Source: Sitta carolinensis
Taxonomy: Eukaryota; Chordata; Aves; Passeriformes; Sittidae
DNA: 64,000 bases
Direction: 5' to 3'
Assembly: GCA_032173965.1 (NCBI GenBank)
Contig: CM063283.1
Span: forward strand, 16,720,501-16,784,500
Shown here: in pieces, positions 23,111-34,930 of the stretch
Position numbering within the stretch: position 1 is the first letter of the stretch
How the letters are laid out: every line of letters starts with the position of its first letter
Notes under the pieces: model-generated
Told to the model about the DNA's origin: nothing
The model's database searches: none
What the model saw: the letters and a program-made list of their open reading frames with translations, nothing else
Program-made: the position numbers and the translations under genes

Positions 23111-26100
23111 GCCACCACTGACAAGCTGTCAAACATCAGGAGCCGACTACACACTGTGCTTCTGATCTGTGAATCCTTTCGCTTGAATGAAAATATGTTC
23201 AGTGTCTAGTACCGCTCATCACAAATTTTTATGAGGTAGCATGAGGTTCTAGGCTGGACAGAGCTCAGGAGTGAGAAATAATGCATTATGGGTTTTTTTC
23301 ACCTGTTTCTATCTTTTTTCTTCTTTATGCTGGAGTAATACATTTCTTCAGAGAAGAAATATGCAATTACTCTTTGTGCAGACCTTTCAAAGTTGAAATG
23401 TTGAAATTAGTATGTAAATATCACATACTACTGCTGCATTAATTGATGACTGAAAGGCATCATTTTAGTCAAATTGTAGTTTTAATTTTTATGAATGAGG
23501 TTTTAAATGCCAGGATCTGGAAAGCACTTAAACACTACATCAGCCAGATCCCATAGTGCAGTATTACCCTCTGATAATATTTTAATGAATTAAAATAAAT
23601 CCAAGACTTCTCTTCTAATACTTTATCTTCCCTTACTTTTTCAGTAAGTATTTCATCCTATGGTTTCTAATATTCATAGATTAATATGGGAAAAGACCTA
23701 TGACTGACACCTTTTATAATTAAAAATTAACACATTTAAGCATATTTCTTAAAAGTGCCCATTCTATTCTGTATCTGTTTTCCTCTCTTTATTATCTTTA
23801 TTACCTAGTTCTTTTGGTCCACTACAAACATTTAATTGGTCTTTGAGTACTGGGAAAACATGGTATTGTTTCTTCCCCAGTGGAGAAAGAGGGCATGTTT
23901 TAATTTTCATTCTTAATTTTACCTGTCTCTGCTGCTTTTGGCCACAAATACTTTTTAATTGCTCTTTATTGTTGTATGTCATAGTCAGTGATAACATTAA
24001 TTTCTTCTTTCATTGATATTTTAACATGACTGCATGATTCAATCAAGTTTTTTTAAAAAATCAATAGCTGCCACTATAATTCATATTTTCTTACAGATTA
24101 GAATTATATAATACTATGTTCTTAGCTGAACACTGATCATGCTAACCTTACTTCCTACTGCAGAAATTTTATGATCATAGATTCCTTAGTCTTCATCCTC
24201 TGGTGATGCAAAGAATGAAGCATCTTGGGAGGGTAAGTCAATATTTCTGAAACTTTGAACAATCTTCTGGAAATATTTCTTTTAGCTGTATAACAAGCCT
24301 GAAATAGGTGCTTCTGAGAAGAAGCTTCTTAAAGCCAGGCCAGTCCAGGCACCTGTGCCACTTCTCAGTTTTCGTGGGCGTGCCTCTTGTGGTACCTCAT
24401 ATTTCTCGTTTTGCTGGAGTCAGCAGGCCCTGATCCTTACTGGGTGTTATACAGCTTGAAATCCCCGAGCTTTCTTTAAACTAGGTTGATCAGACACTTC
24501 ACCCTAGGAGCTGCAGTATTTTGGAACACACACATACCTCCATGTTTTAAGTCTGATAAAGATCAGGTTAAAATAAATCTGCTGCACAGCTTGTGTCTAC
24601 CCCAAATTCTTCCCCAGTGGTGGTATGATACTGGCAAAACAGCAGTGAAGTGTCCCTGGCCAATTGCTACAGAACACAATATTTTCCAGTGATAGTGTCA
24701 TTGTGCACACAATAAGTCTAAACTTCTACCATGTTTCTTCCCTTTTTTTTTTTCTTTTAACTCCACAGAGACCTCCCCTGAGAGTAGGGATGTTGTTTCA
24801 GTCTCTTTTCTACTGAGGCTTGCCACAAGGGTAAAAATACCATATGTGATAGACTGTCTCTGTTCTACAGAGGATGAGTAAACTTTGTCATGTGTTTCAT
24901 ATGGGCCACTGACATGTTTTTAAATGAAAATGAAACACTGAATTAAATAAGATTCTACTTAAAGAGGTATGAACCAGTTCTTTTGCATTGGTCTTAAATG
25001 CATTTCAGACTTTATTTGGAAGTCAGATTTGATTAAATAGTGATATTTCTCTTACTAACTTTTGCTTGATCTGATGTAAACATATTGTAGCTGGATAAAT
25101 TCTGTAACTGCTGGTAAACACTACTGTGTTTTGATTAAAAAAATCACAGTTTAGATTCCATGTTTATTTTACTGCTTTTTTTCACAGTCAGAATCCTTTA
25201 TCCATAGTAATATCTGATCTCTTGAGAACTTGACAAGGAATTTTTCAGTGAAGGATAAATTCCTACCTTAAACATCATAAGGAAGATTAATTTTTCTTAG
25301 CATCACTCTTTAGTTCTACTAAAAGATGTCAAAATGTCTGCACTTTAGAATTAAAGTCTATTTTATCAGCATAACAGATATTGTACATGTAGTAGTGCTT
25401 TCAGATTTTAGAAATGTCACTGTATTTTTATTGTGAATTATTATGGGCATTGACAGACGATGTCAAGAGTTAGAAACCAAGGTATTAGAGGGGAGAATGT
25501 GTCTAAATGAGATGATGTAATCTTAAAATATGAGTAATTACATGGTAAATTGAGAAGACTCCAAGTAATTCAGTTCAAACTAAGACTCTTCCAAGCTGTG
25601 ATTATTTTAACACTGAGCTAAGTATTTTGTTCACTTATTTTAAGTCGTATTTGTGTGACAGTCTGCCTTCATACATTACTCGGTTGTTGCAGAACAAAAA
25701 GCATCAACCATGTTGACACATAGGTACACTTAGGTCACCTAAAATCCCTCAAATGATTTTGTAGCTATGTATATTGTGTATGATTTCCAACCACAGAATA
25801 AGGTACCCACAGTGACATATGAGTGCCTCCAGCTGTCATGTTTCCAGAACCACAACAAGAAACCTGAGGACTGGGATGGAGAAGTGAAACAGCCATTCTG
25901 TGATCTGCTTCCCCTGTCCTATTTTGCAAACTTGCCTGCTGACTATGGAAATCAAAGCCTTTGCCAGAGATCCACTATTTATTTTGGTAGAAAATGTCTG
26001 TTAAACAGTCTTTTTCTGTAAAATTCAGCTCTCATTTCAATAAGTTTCTTAGAAAGATAAAATATACAGTATGGTTCAGTTCTATGTGAAAATATCTTAA

Positions 26101-28184
26101 CAGGAAAGTAAACTTTACATGCTTTGTTTCCCATGTAAATTTTTTTGTTTAAAAGGCATGTTTGGATAGTAATCAAAGTTTTTATCAGTAACCTGAATGC
26201 TAAGGGATCCAGACAGTACTGGTTTAATCAAATGAACACACTGCTGAATAGTTAAGAAAACTTCATTGATTTCTGGGCTTGTGGCCTATTGTGACCCAAA
26301 GATCCAGCTTCTGAAAAGACAACTGTTAAAGGAAACAATGTAGAATAAAAACATATTTTGATTATTTTTTCACCAGAGTAGTCTGCTTTCAAAAAAAACT
26401 ATAACAGAGAGGGTACTATGAACTGAAAAACTTTTCTATCAAACCAAGTCCTAAGGATCAAGAAGGGAAAAAAATATGGGTGAAGGAGGGAGGGAGGGAA
26501 CTTTGAAAGTAGATGAGGGATCCAAAATAGAAATGCCATTTTCTCCACAGAAGAGGAATCCCCAGAATGCAGAAGACGTTGATGGCATTTTGCAATTTTG
26601 CCTGGAGGGAATGGAGGTTCAGTAGCATCTAATACACTTTAGTTGGCTGCAGCTAATGGCCCTCTGGGCTATAAGTTTCCCAGAACAATGAAACACAAAA
26701 TTCTTCAAATAAAACATACTGTGTGTCACTGGCAGTTTAAGCTCCCTCTTGATAGCAATTCTGAATGTAAAACTCTTCTCACAGGATTATTTGTGTGACA
26801 GCTGTCACAGGTGCACCACTAAAACCCTAAGTTTAAAACACTGCACCAGGTTTGTCTTTGCCAGATTAGGAACAGTTTTTCCATTTCGTCTGAACTACAG
26901 GCCAAAGAGCAGAGGTGCTTTTTTTGTGCTAGATAGGGTCTGCTGTTCACTGGGGAAATGGGTTCTGTCAGGGAATATATCTCCCTGAGGTTTTTGCTGG
27001 CACACAATCGAAATTTGAGAAGGGAGAACTGCAACTGTAAATTGGCTGCATGGGAAGTCTTACAGAGGTAACTGTGGATAATATTTAAGAATGTGACAAA
27101 GCTCTTAGACTTCCAAATAGTTCAAAAATTCAGTGGCTTCTGTGAAGCATGTGAGCCAGATTCAGAATCATTCTGTTCTGTGACCAAAGCATTATTTCAA
27201 AAAAATACTATTTCAAATATGTTTTCCTCATAGGACTGCTAAACTCTGGTTTGGTTGAACCTTTACAAATTTATTTAGTTTAATGTCATTTTATTGAGCT
27301 CCAGTTATTTTCTACAATAGCTTTCTCTATCTTTTCTCAGGTGTTTATGAAAACTTAAAGCAGTTAATTCTGTTCAGGCAGTAAAATATTAAAAAGATAT
27401 TAGTACTCCCATTTGATTTGCGAAGCACAACAAGACAAAATACTGCAGGAAGCAACTGTAGTCTTTCAAATGTTCTTTTCATCTGGCCATAGGGAACTGG
27501 AGGATGTTTGTGTCTACCTAGTTCTGTGTCTCTCCTTGGCTGATAACAAGCTTCTCTTTGACACTTGTAATAGCTGATTTTTTCAGTCCTTGGGATTTTT
27601 GCTTAAATGTAGATCACTGAGAGCCAGGAGGACTGAATTTGGCAAGGTACACTTGACGTAAATGGACAGGCAATTCCCTTGGCTTGACTTTATGGCTTTG
27701 CAGCTGCCCTGCCCTCACCCTCCCAGGCTGTGCAGCAGGGCAGGACTGTGTTGTCCCGACCCTGCTGTGATACCAAGAGTCCTGAAGCATCCTGCAGCTC
27801 CACTGAGAATCGTGTTTGCTCTCAAGGAGTATCTACACATTGCTATCTGCATCATTTTTAACAGAACACTTGGAAATAGGTTATCACATCTGCTTCTGCT
27901 TGTTTGGTTGGTTCTGGGTTTTTTTGCTTCCTGGATGAAGAACAGTAAGCATGAGATAGAGGCCTGGCATGATTGCAACCCAATTTATTTTTTCCAAACA
28001 GCATGTTCTGGATTCTAGGTGTGTTCTCAACATTAAATTCTCTTCTACCTAAGATACAGTGCCATGGTGCCATCAAATTGCCTGTCATACAGCCTGTTTC
28101 TTATTGCTACTTTGAAGACCTATCATGCAGTGCATATTTTGTTTGTTGGTTTAAAGTTCTTTAGCAACTTATTTATTAAAAAAG
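23111..28184. other. Non-coding unique sequence
   Basis: No recognised gene or repeat over 5 kb. It contains a perfect 16-bp palindrome (26794-26809), a short GGGA repeat (26487-26499) and a GC-richer patch near 27690-27810. A splice-like segment at 24769-24830 is discussed as a finding. An 84-codon frame at 25767-26021 has no recognised domain. Confidence 0.5.
26794..26809. promoter_or_regulatory. Palindromic E-box/TALE-type motif
   Basis: TGTGACAGCTGTCACA is a perfect 16-bp palindrome. It centres on the E-box CAGCTG and carries TGACAG/CTGTCA half-sites of the kind bound by MEIS/TGIF homeodomain proteins. A second E-box, CAGGTG, overlaps its end (26808-26813). The motif is visible; binding is inference. 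Confidence 0.4.
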
Positions 28185-28254
28185 AAAGAAAAATCAAAAC
28201 AGAAAAAAAAAACAAAACCCAACAACAAACCAAAACGAAAAAACCCAAAGTTTT
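28185..28254 (+). repeat. A-rich low-complexity tract
   Basis: Runs of A broken by G or C, ending in AACAAACC/AACGAAAAAACCC units. It is similar in character to the T/G tract near 2.7 kb read on the other strand. Confidence 0.9.
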
Positions 28255-30434
28255 CTAACACCTGCAACACTGATGTTTTGTTTCAGTGTCAGACTCAGGT
28301 CCTGGAACTAAATCTCTGTGTTGATTAGAGCCTTAAAGACTTTCTGATTTTGTTTTTCTCTGCTTCATAAAACATGATTGATTACAGAAGACTCTGACAC
28401 ACAGAAATAACTGGAAAAAGTTTAAGTGCTTGTTTTGAAGCCAAATCTAAAACCTCATGTATAATGCTGAAAGTCAGCAGGATTTTCCAGATTTGCAAAC
28501 TCTAGGATTACCAGAAGAGGGGAAAAAAAAAAATCTAGTATCTGCATGAAGATGATGCAGAGATGTCATACAAACAGTTTTCAGGGTTACTTTGAAAGAA
28601 TCTGGAGTACATAAAATGGGTAGAGCCTTCAAGGAAAAGCTATGTATCAGATGATTGGTGCCACATTGCTAACAGCTGTGTCACGGCTGTTTGAAGAATC
28701 ATTTTACTCCATGAATATCATGATAGTTAACTACTGTACAACAGCTGTCAAAATGCATATTGATGAAAAAGCACACATTCTCCAAGATTGTCAGATCCCC
28801 TCTTGCTTTTTTATGGGAAGTTCATTAATTTTTAATTGATGGTTTAGACTTCTAATCAGTGTGGCACTTAATTACAAAGATGCCACATGGAGTTACCAAG
28901 ATGCCATTTTTCATGTTCCTTGGCTTGTTTCTCAGCCCTGTTAAACTCCTGCTAGGATTGCTCGGTGTGTATTTACAACTACTATGATTGCAAAATGGGC
29001 ATAATTTTTCATCAGCTTTTGTATCAGTTCTCCCCAAGACAAATTACATGCCAAAATGCAGACCTTGTAGTCTTGTGTCCCTGTGAACAGTGACAGGACT
29101 CTCAAATGCTAATATGCAGGAATTATTCATGTAGCAGTGTGTATTTATGTAATGGTCTGATTTTAATAAACTAGGATAGAAATCTAACTTTTTTAAAATA
29201 AATGAGCAAAAATGACCAAAAAACATTAGGGATACTTTATGTGACTATTATTTGCTTATTAGTGAAAAAAAGGTTTTGCTAAATCCATCTTTCGCTTACT
29301 ATAAAAACAATTATATTAAATTTCAACATTTTCTGCAACTAATATCTAAGAGAATTTGTCCTGTCTACATATTTCTTTTACCATGGCAAAAAGCTGATCT
29401 TCCATGATGGATGTCCTGTGTCAGGTTTCTCGTGGAAGCTTTGCTGAACTCATGGTGATTTAAGGACAATGACACAGAAAAGCTATGAAGTTAGAGATGA
29501 TAACTTTTAAATATGACAAACTTAACCTAATTTGGAAACAACATACAAGCTATCAGGTGCACAGGCTGCTTGTCAAGTTGGAAAGGGTAATAGCAAGCTC
29601 CAAAACCCAGTACATGTTGAGAACAATCTTTACGACTTCAGAGTTGTTGGAAAAGAGGATGAAGTGGTTATCTATATGGGAAGGATAAAGTTATGATTTC
29701 AAATGCCCAGTAGAGCTGTGATTTATCACTCAGGAATGAAAGACCAGGAAATGGAGGGATTGTTTTTGCTCCCTCACTGACAAGTAGACTTTTTGTCTAT
29801 GAGTTTACTCTGGTATGGAATGGTTGTTCAGATTAAGACACAGAAAATTCAGGGTGGGACCAGAGGCTTTTACTGTAGCTCTTATACAGTATTTTGGTGG
29901 GTTTTTTTCAAAATCTGACTTAATTCCTCAGATGGTTTCCCTGCTGTGTAATCTTCCTCTTGGTTGTATAGGGGGTATATTCCTTTCAGAGCAAAATGAA
30001 GACTTATAAAAAAGTATAATCCCTTATATAAAAAGGAATTTCTTTGGGGATACTTCAGATAATTACTGGGCTTTTAACAGGAATAGATATGATTACCTTT
30101 AGGGGTTTTGATTATTTTAGTGTCTATTGCTACTTCTAAGCAACCATTTTGGTGGCTGGTCATGCTACATGAGAAATTGATGATGATAAGAGAGTAAACT
30201 AAATTTGCTCATTCAGAAGATGAGTTTCCAAATTTATGAAATAAATTAGTGTTAGAAGCCAGGATTTTTGTGAAGATAATCTGAATGTCATCTGAATGTG
30301 CTAACTTTACCACCAAAGGTGCAAAGCTTGTCCTTCAAAGCAGGTGATGTAAAGGTTACTATATTTTGGGTCTTTCTTGGTACTTCTGTGTCTTACCATA
30401 TCCAGTTCTATTTTGTGCATAGGATGTGCCAAAG
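28255..30434. other. Non-coding unique sequence
   Basis: No recognised gene or repeat. Composition is AT-rich and only short uninformative open frames are present. Confidence 0.5.
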
Positions 30435-30485
30435 AAAAGGGTTGGAATGATCTTAAGAAGAGACGATGCAGTAATTCTGTGATCA
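30435..30485 (+). mobile_element. Possible tiny CR1 3' terminus relic
   Basis: GGGTTGGAATGATCTTAAG followed about 20 bases later by TAATTCTGTGATC resembles the last 50 bases of a plus-strand CR1 (GGTTGGACTAGATGATCTT, then ATTCTGTGAT). The match is short and degraded and could be chance. Confidence 0.35.
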
Positions 30486-30817
30486 ATAAATTTAATTCCT
30501 TTTAAAGGGCATGACTTTGTACAAGTTGTATTGAGATTGTGACTGCCAGTGATGGTGGATGACAGTAAGAGATCAGAAAATATTTTGAGCTGTTATTAAT
30601 TTCCCTTACTTTTTTATTCTTGTGCCACTGGCAGAACTTTTTGTCAAAAGGAGTGAGTGCTTAGCATGATCATGGCATTTAGCTTCATGGCTCATAATTG
30701 TGTATCAGCTTGTTCTGATAGGCAGCCAAAAAGCTTACTTAATATGTAGCTCAAAAATTTCTCAAAAGTGTTCTTGAAAATCTCCAGATTACCTTTTTCT
30801 TCACCTGCCTTAAAACG
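30486..30817. other. Non-coding unique spacer
   Basis: No recognised gene or repeat between the possible CR1 terminus and the ATATT array. Confidence 0.5.
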
Positions 30818-30895
30818 TATATTATATTTATATATTTATATTATATTATATTATATTATATTATATTATATTATATTATATTTATATTATATATT
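30818..30895 (+). repeat. (TTATA)n microsatellite
   Basis: About ten near-perfect five-base units of TTATA (30839-30890), flanked by degenerate TTTATATTTATA. A high-mutability AT array, likely polymorphic. Confidence 0.97.
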
Positions 30896-31859
30896 AAAGT
30901 TAATTACACAATGAAGAACCATCACTGGAGCAAGCAGTCAGAGCATAACATTGATTTTCATTTATTTTCAGTTGTGAGTTGCAAAAGAATAAATGCAAAC
31001 AGGGACAAGAAGGTATGTCAGCAGAGATAAAGCCAAGAATAATCACATTTAGCACTAAAAAACCTCTGTCTGACTTATTCCCAAAATTCCATATGTAAAA
31101 ACCAGTCTTTTCTTGGATTTCTGGCTCCTCCAACATTTGATTTAAGCTGTAATTAAGAAGCCCTTATTAGAACTTTGGTGGACTGAATTATACTTAATGA
31201 ATGTATGGTATGTGTACGTGATACGCATGCCAGCACTGTACACCCTATTATTAACATCCAATTATGTGGATGAATAGCAACTTAAACTGTAATTTCTCAT
31301 ACTATAAATTTTCAGTTCTAATGTGGTGCCACTTGTAAGTTTGCTGTGTTTGAAAGCCAAGGTAGTAATGTGACAAGAGATGCTCACTGACTACCAAAGC
31401 TGTGACATGCCCAAGGGCGGGGGTGACTCTGGGATTGGTGGGAACAGGAGAAATAGTGGAAGGAAAGAGGAAGCAAAAAAAGCATCAAGGCAACATGTTT
31501 TAAAACTTTCTGTGAATGATGTTCTTCAACTAAAGCTGTTCGTGGTGTGGCAAGCTCTCAGGATGGATACGTTTCAGCAAAACTGTAGTGCAGCTGGAAA
31601 TATTTGCCACTGGGCTGTTTTTTGTGTGTTTGGCAGGAAGCATTAATTTAGGTTTCATCTTCATAATACATTTTGAGGCAGGGTTTCAAATTAAAGTCAG
31701 GAGTAAAATAGAAATATACTGGCTTTGATTAACTCACGTCATTTTCTGAGTGCTCCTCTCTATCTTGAATGATAGAACAAACCCAAAATACGAAGTGCTT
31801 CTATCAAGGCATTCACAACTCTTCTAGGTTTCTTTAGGATCATCAATAGCATACCATAC
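30896..31859. other. Non-coding unique sequence
   Basis: No recognised gene or repeat. An 88-codon frame at 31380-31646 has a basic, serine-rich start but no recognised domain. Confidence 0.5.
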
Positions 31860-32080
31860 CTATTTGGTATATTTATTTTATATATTTAAATATATTTAAT
31901 ATTTAAATATATTAAATAAATAGACACAATTTTATATTTTAATATATTTAAATATATTTAATATTTATACATAATATTATGTATAAATATATATTATAAA
32001 TATATATTTATATAATAGTATTATAATATTATATAATAATTATTAAATTTAATATATTTTAAATATTAAAAATATTTTTG
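31860..32080. repeat. AT-rich block with nested palindromes
   Basis: Nearly pure A/T for about 220 bases, made of ATTTAAATAT-like words. It contains a perfect 30-bp palindrome at 31961-31990 (arms ATATTTATACATAAT / ATTATGTATAAATAT). It lies about 180 bp from a solo LTR and is a probable site of secondary-structure formation. Confidence 0.9.
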
Positions 32081-32254
32081 GTCTTGTGACTAATCGTGTC
32101 CTGACTAAAATAAAATTATGTGTTTTAGCTAATTACTCAATAGCAAACGTTGCCTTGTCCTGTGTGTGATGCTTATTGGAAGTGCACAGGATATGTCATA
32201 GTGAGGACTTCACCCATAGAAAGTCTGAGGGCAGGTGAGAAAGAAAGTTGTTGT
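32081..32254. other. Unique spacer before LTR
   Basis: Short unique sequence between the AT-rich block and the LTR target duplication. No gene recognised. Confidence 0.5.
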
Positions 32255-32258
32255 TCCT

Positions 32259-32687
32259 TGATGACCTGTAAATCAAATCTATCAGTGTGGCTGAGGATCC
32301 AGAGGGAGCCCAGCTGTCCCTGTCCAATGGCCCTGCGGCCGGGGTGACCATTCCCAGGCTGAGAACATTCTAGGAATGACAAAAGCAGATGCTCTCTGCT
32401 TCCCAGAGTCTCCTGATCCCTTCTGCCAAGGCTGGAAGTAAAGATCGGAGAAGGCACTTTTGCATGGAAGTTTAGTCTTCTCAAAGGGGTGCAAAAGAGG
32501 AAGCAGGACCCTAAAGCCCAGGCTTTTATCCTGAGTCCTCCTGGGGGTGTTACCATAGGGGGACAGGTACAATGGGACAGGGAGTGGCCAGCCAGGGATA
32601 AACCAAGCCCATTGGGAGGGTTAACAGGGAGAGTACACTAGAGGAAAAACAGCTTAACCAACTCAATATTCATTACCACATACCACA
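32259..32687 (-). mobile_element. Solo LTR of an endogenous retrovirus, minus strand
   Basis: On the minus strand the 429-bp unit starts TGTGGTATGTGG and ends GGTCATCA. It has a good TATA-like box GGATAAAAGCC (plus-strand 32521-32531) about 160 bp from its start. TCCT flanks it on both sides (32255-32258 and 32688-32691), consistent with a 4-bp target duplication as seen in class I ERVs. I see no clear AATAAA in the R/U5 part. GC content is well above the AT-rich flanks. A 127-codon antisense-frame stretch at 32173-32556 simply crosses the element and is not a retroviral gene. The family name is not known to me. Confidence 0.75.
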
Positions 32688-32691
32688 TCCT

Positions 32692-34640
32692 TTAATGGAG
32701 TGTCACAATTAAGCCCTGAAACACATTGATCCATGGATAAAAATAAACATTTGCAGAAAGGTAGTGTAATACAATTAGCTTAATTTTTTCAAGATTCACT
32801 GTAGAAAGGGAGTATTTCCCAAAGAGTTTGAACAATTTCTGTTATTTTAGGATTTTTTCCATAACAAAATGTAAATTATTTTAATGTAGGCTACTAATTA
32901 TAATCACTAAAATGTCTTATTTCATTTAATAGTGTTTTATAAAGTGTTCTGAGCAATGTGAAGAGAATGAGAACATTTTGAGTTGCAAATGAATCCCTTT
33001 TGGTAATTGTTCATCTTTAGAGGTAGAGTGTCTCACAGGATACTTTAAAACAGAGTATGAGCTAATAATATTCTTCTCAACAGACTGAGAAGAACAGATC
33101 TGCTGTCTTTACAGTAACTCCTTGATTTGTCTAAAAATGTAATAAAGTCTACTTCATGCTGCCCTTACAGGCTTTTGTTTAATCTTAATAGGTTTCTCCA
33201 TTAGAGATTTATGCCCCAAAGGTATTATAATGTATTTTAGTATTGCACTCCAAAGGAAACAGTTACAGTACTTGCATACAGCAGTATATTGAGGACAAAG
33301 GTATGTTTTGCTATTTTTTGAGTAATAAATGTGAAGCACAGAATAATGAGATAATCAAGCCTCCGATTAGATCAGTAACTGTGATTCAGAGTTGGGCCCT
33401 GTTGGATTTTATGAAATCCTGTGGGGTTTTAAATGTTGCCTGGGCTGACTTTTGACATGAGCACTTCCAGTGACTCACTGACTGTTTTTGTCATGAACTG
33501 AAGTGTTGAGTATATTTGCTTTTAGTCTCAGTTTAGTATATCAGGGGTCTCAGGTCTCATTTAACAACAAGTTTCTAGATCTGATGGGTGCAGACACAAC
33601 TTAGGCCTAAAGCTGTGAGTAAACAAAATCGAGCAACAGGAAATAATTTAGTTTTCTATTTTGTTTTCCTTGCCTGATTTTTTGGGCATATCTTACTGCT
33701 ATTATTAAGGTTTTTATTAGCTTCAAAGTGGTTCTCAGTCTTAACTGCTCATTTATTTCTGGTTACAGATTGCAATCACCTTTTTCTGAATTGCAGAACT
33801 TTGAGGTTTTGTATCCTTCACTGTTGGCAACCCTCTTCAAAAAATGTTAGAATAAAGCCTCAGCTGGAACTGTGTGAGATTAAATGACAGTTGCTGGAAC
33901 AATTGTGTTTTCACAATTCCAAATAATTTGGCACAATGGTTGTTTTTTGCTGCATTTTGCCAATGTAGAAAATAACTTTTTCATTATTCTCCTGCTTTTA
34001 GGAGTAGCTGCTCCTACTCTAGTTGTCTGCTGTAGCATTTGGTGGGGACAGTGTGAGTCCTCATGTGTGATATTCTAACAGGTCTCACAGGTATGTTGGT
34101 CTTTCTCTACCAGAAAGAGAATTTCAAAATTCAGTGAAAGTTACTGATATTTTTGAAAAGGGATGGAGAGTCACTGCTCTAAAATATCAGGAAGCTTACA
34201 TTTATATGTACACATATACACAGACAGACATTTCAAAGCTCTTGCATGAGTAAAACCTTCACTGGGATTGTCTTCTTGCAGTGTGGTAATGAAACTCACA
34301 TTTAGAAAAACTTCCCTATAAGGCTATCAAGACACTGAGCATGATCTAATAGTGAGAAATTACTCCTCATTTCCCTCCCAGGGGGAGACCTGAGAGTGGA
34401 ATTTTTAGATTTTTATTTTTATGCCTTATAGTTTACCTGAAATTGAGAAAATCTTTGTCATAAATTAGAAAGACAAATAAGCTCCCTACAAAATATAGCA
34501 AAGGGTATAATTATATTCTCATCATTGTACAGGGGAGGCATTTATGAATAATTGGTGGTTTAAGTGAGCTATTATGCTTGCCTCTTTTAAGCATAGTTGC
34601 TTTATAGAACAGCTTCAAGTGTGGGTTTCATTTTGTTTGT
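32692..34640. other. Non-coding unique sequence
   Basis: No recognised gene or repeat. AT-rich with short uninformative open frames. Confidence 0.5.
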
Positions 34641-34930
34641 TAACATCAAACTCATATTTCTGTAATTGTTCCTGTGAACATCTGCAGCTGATGTCATGGT
34701 CATAGGCTGAAAGGACTGTGACCTGTCCTTTCAAATCACCACAATATTTGTGGTTATCAGCATGAATTTTCAATTAGCTTTTAATTAAACATGACACTGC
34801 TCTTGCCTTTCCAGTTTCTGAAGCAGCTCTGAGGTCTGCTTCTGTTGTTGAAAATCCAGCTGTTGTCCTTTAAGGCTGCTCATCCTATCTCAGACTGCTT
34901 TCATATTTTCAGCATGCAATTTAAGCTACT
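34641..34930. promoter_or_regulatory. Candidate regulatory element with clustered inverted repeats
   Basis: Two perfect inverted repeats lie within 50 bases. A 9-bp stem TGAAAGGAC (34708-34716) pairs with GTCCTTTCA (34725-34733). A RUNX-like palindrome ACCACAA (34738-34744) pairs with TTGTGGT (34748-34754). They are followed by CAATTAGC and TTTAATTAAAC homeodomain-type cores (about 34770-34790). The arrangement looks like a transcription-factor module, but function is inference from motifs alone. Confidence 0.35.

Noticed and set aside
25767..26021. 84-codon frame considered as a processed gene fragment
   Set aside because: No poly(A) tail, target duplication or recognisable protein family.
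27662..28018. 118-codon plus-strand frame with a hydrophobic stretch
   Set aside because: Overlaps open frames on the other strand in a GC-richer patch. The hydrophobic stretch comes from T-rich DNA.
32173..32556. 127-codon minus-strand frame
   Set aside because: Crosses the R/U5 of a solo LTR and its flank. Not a retroviral gene and no domain is visible.
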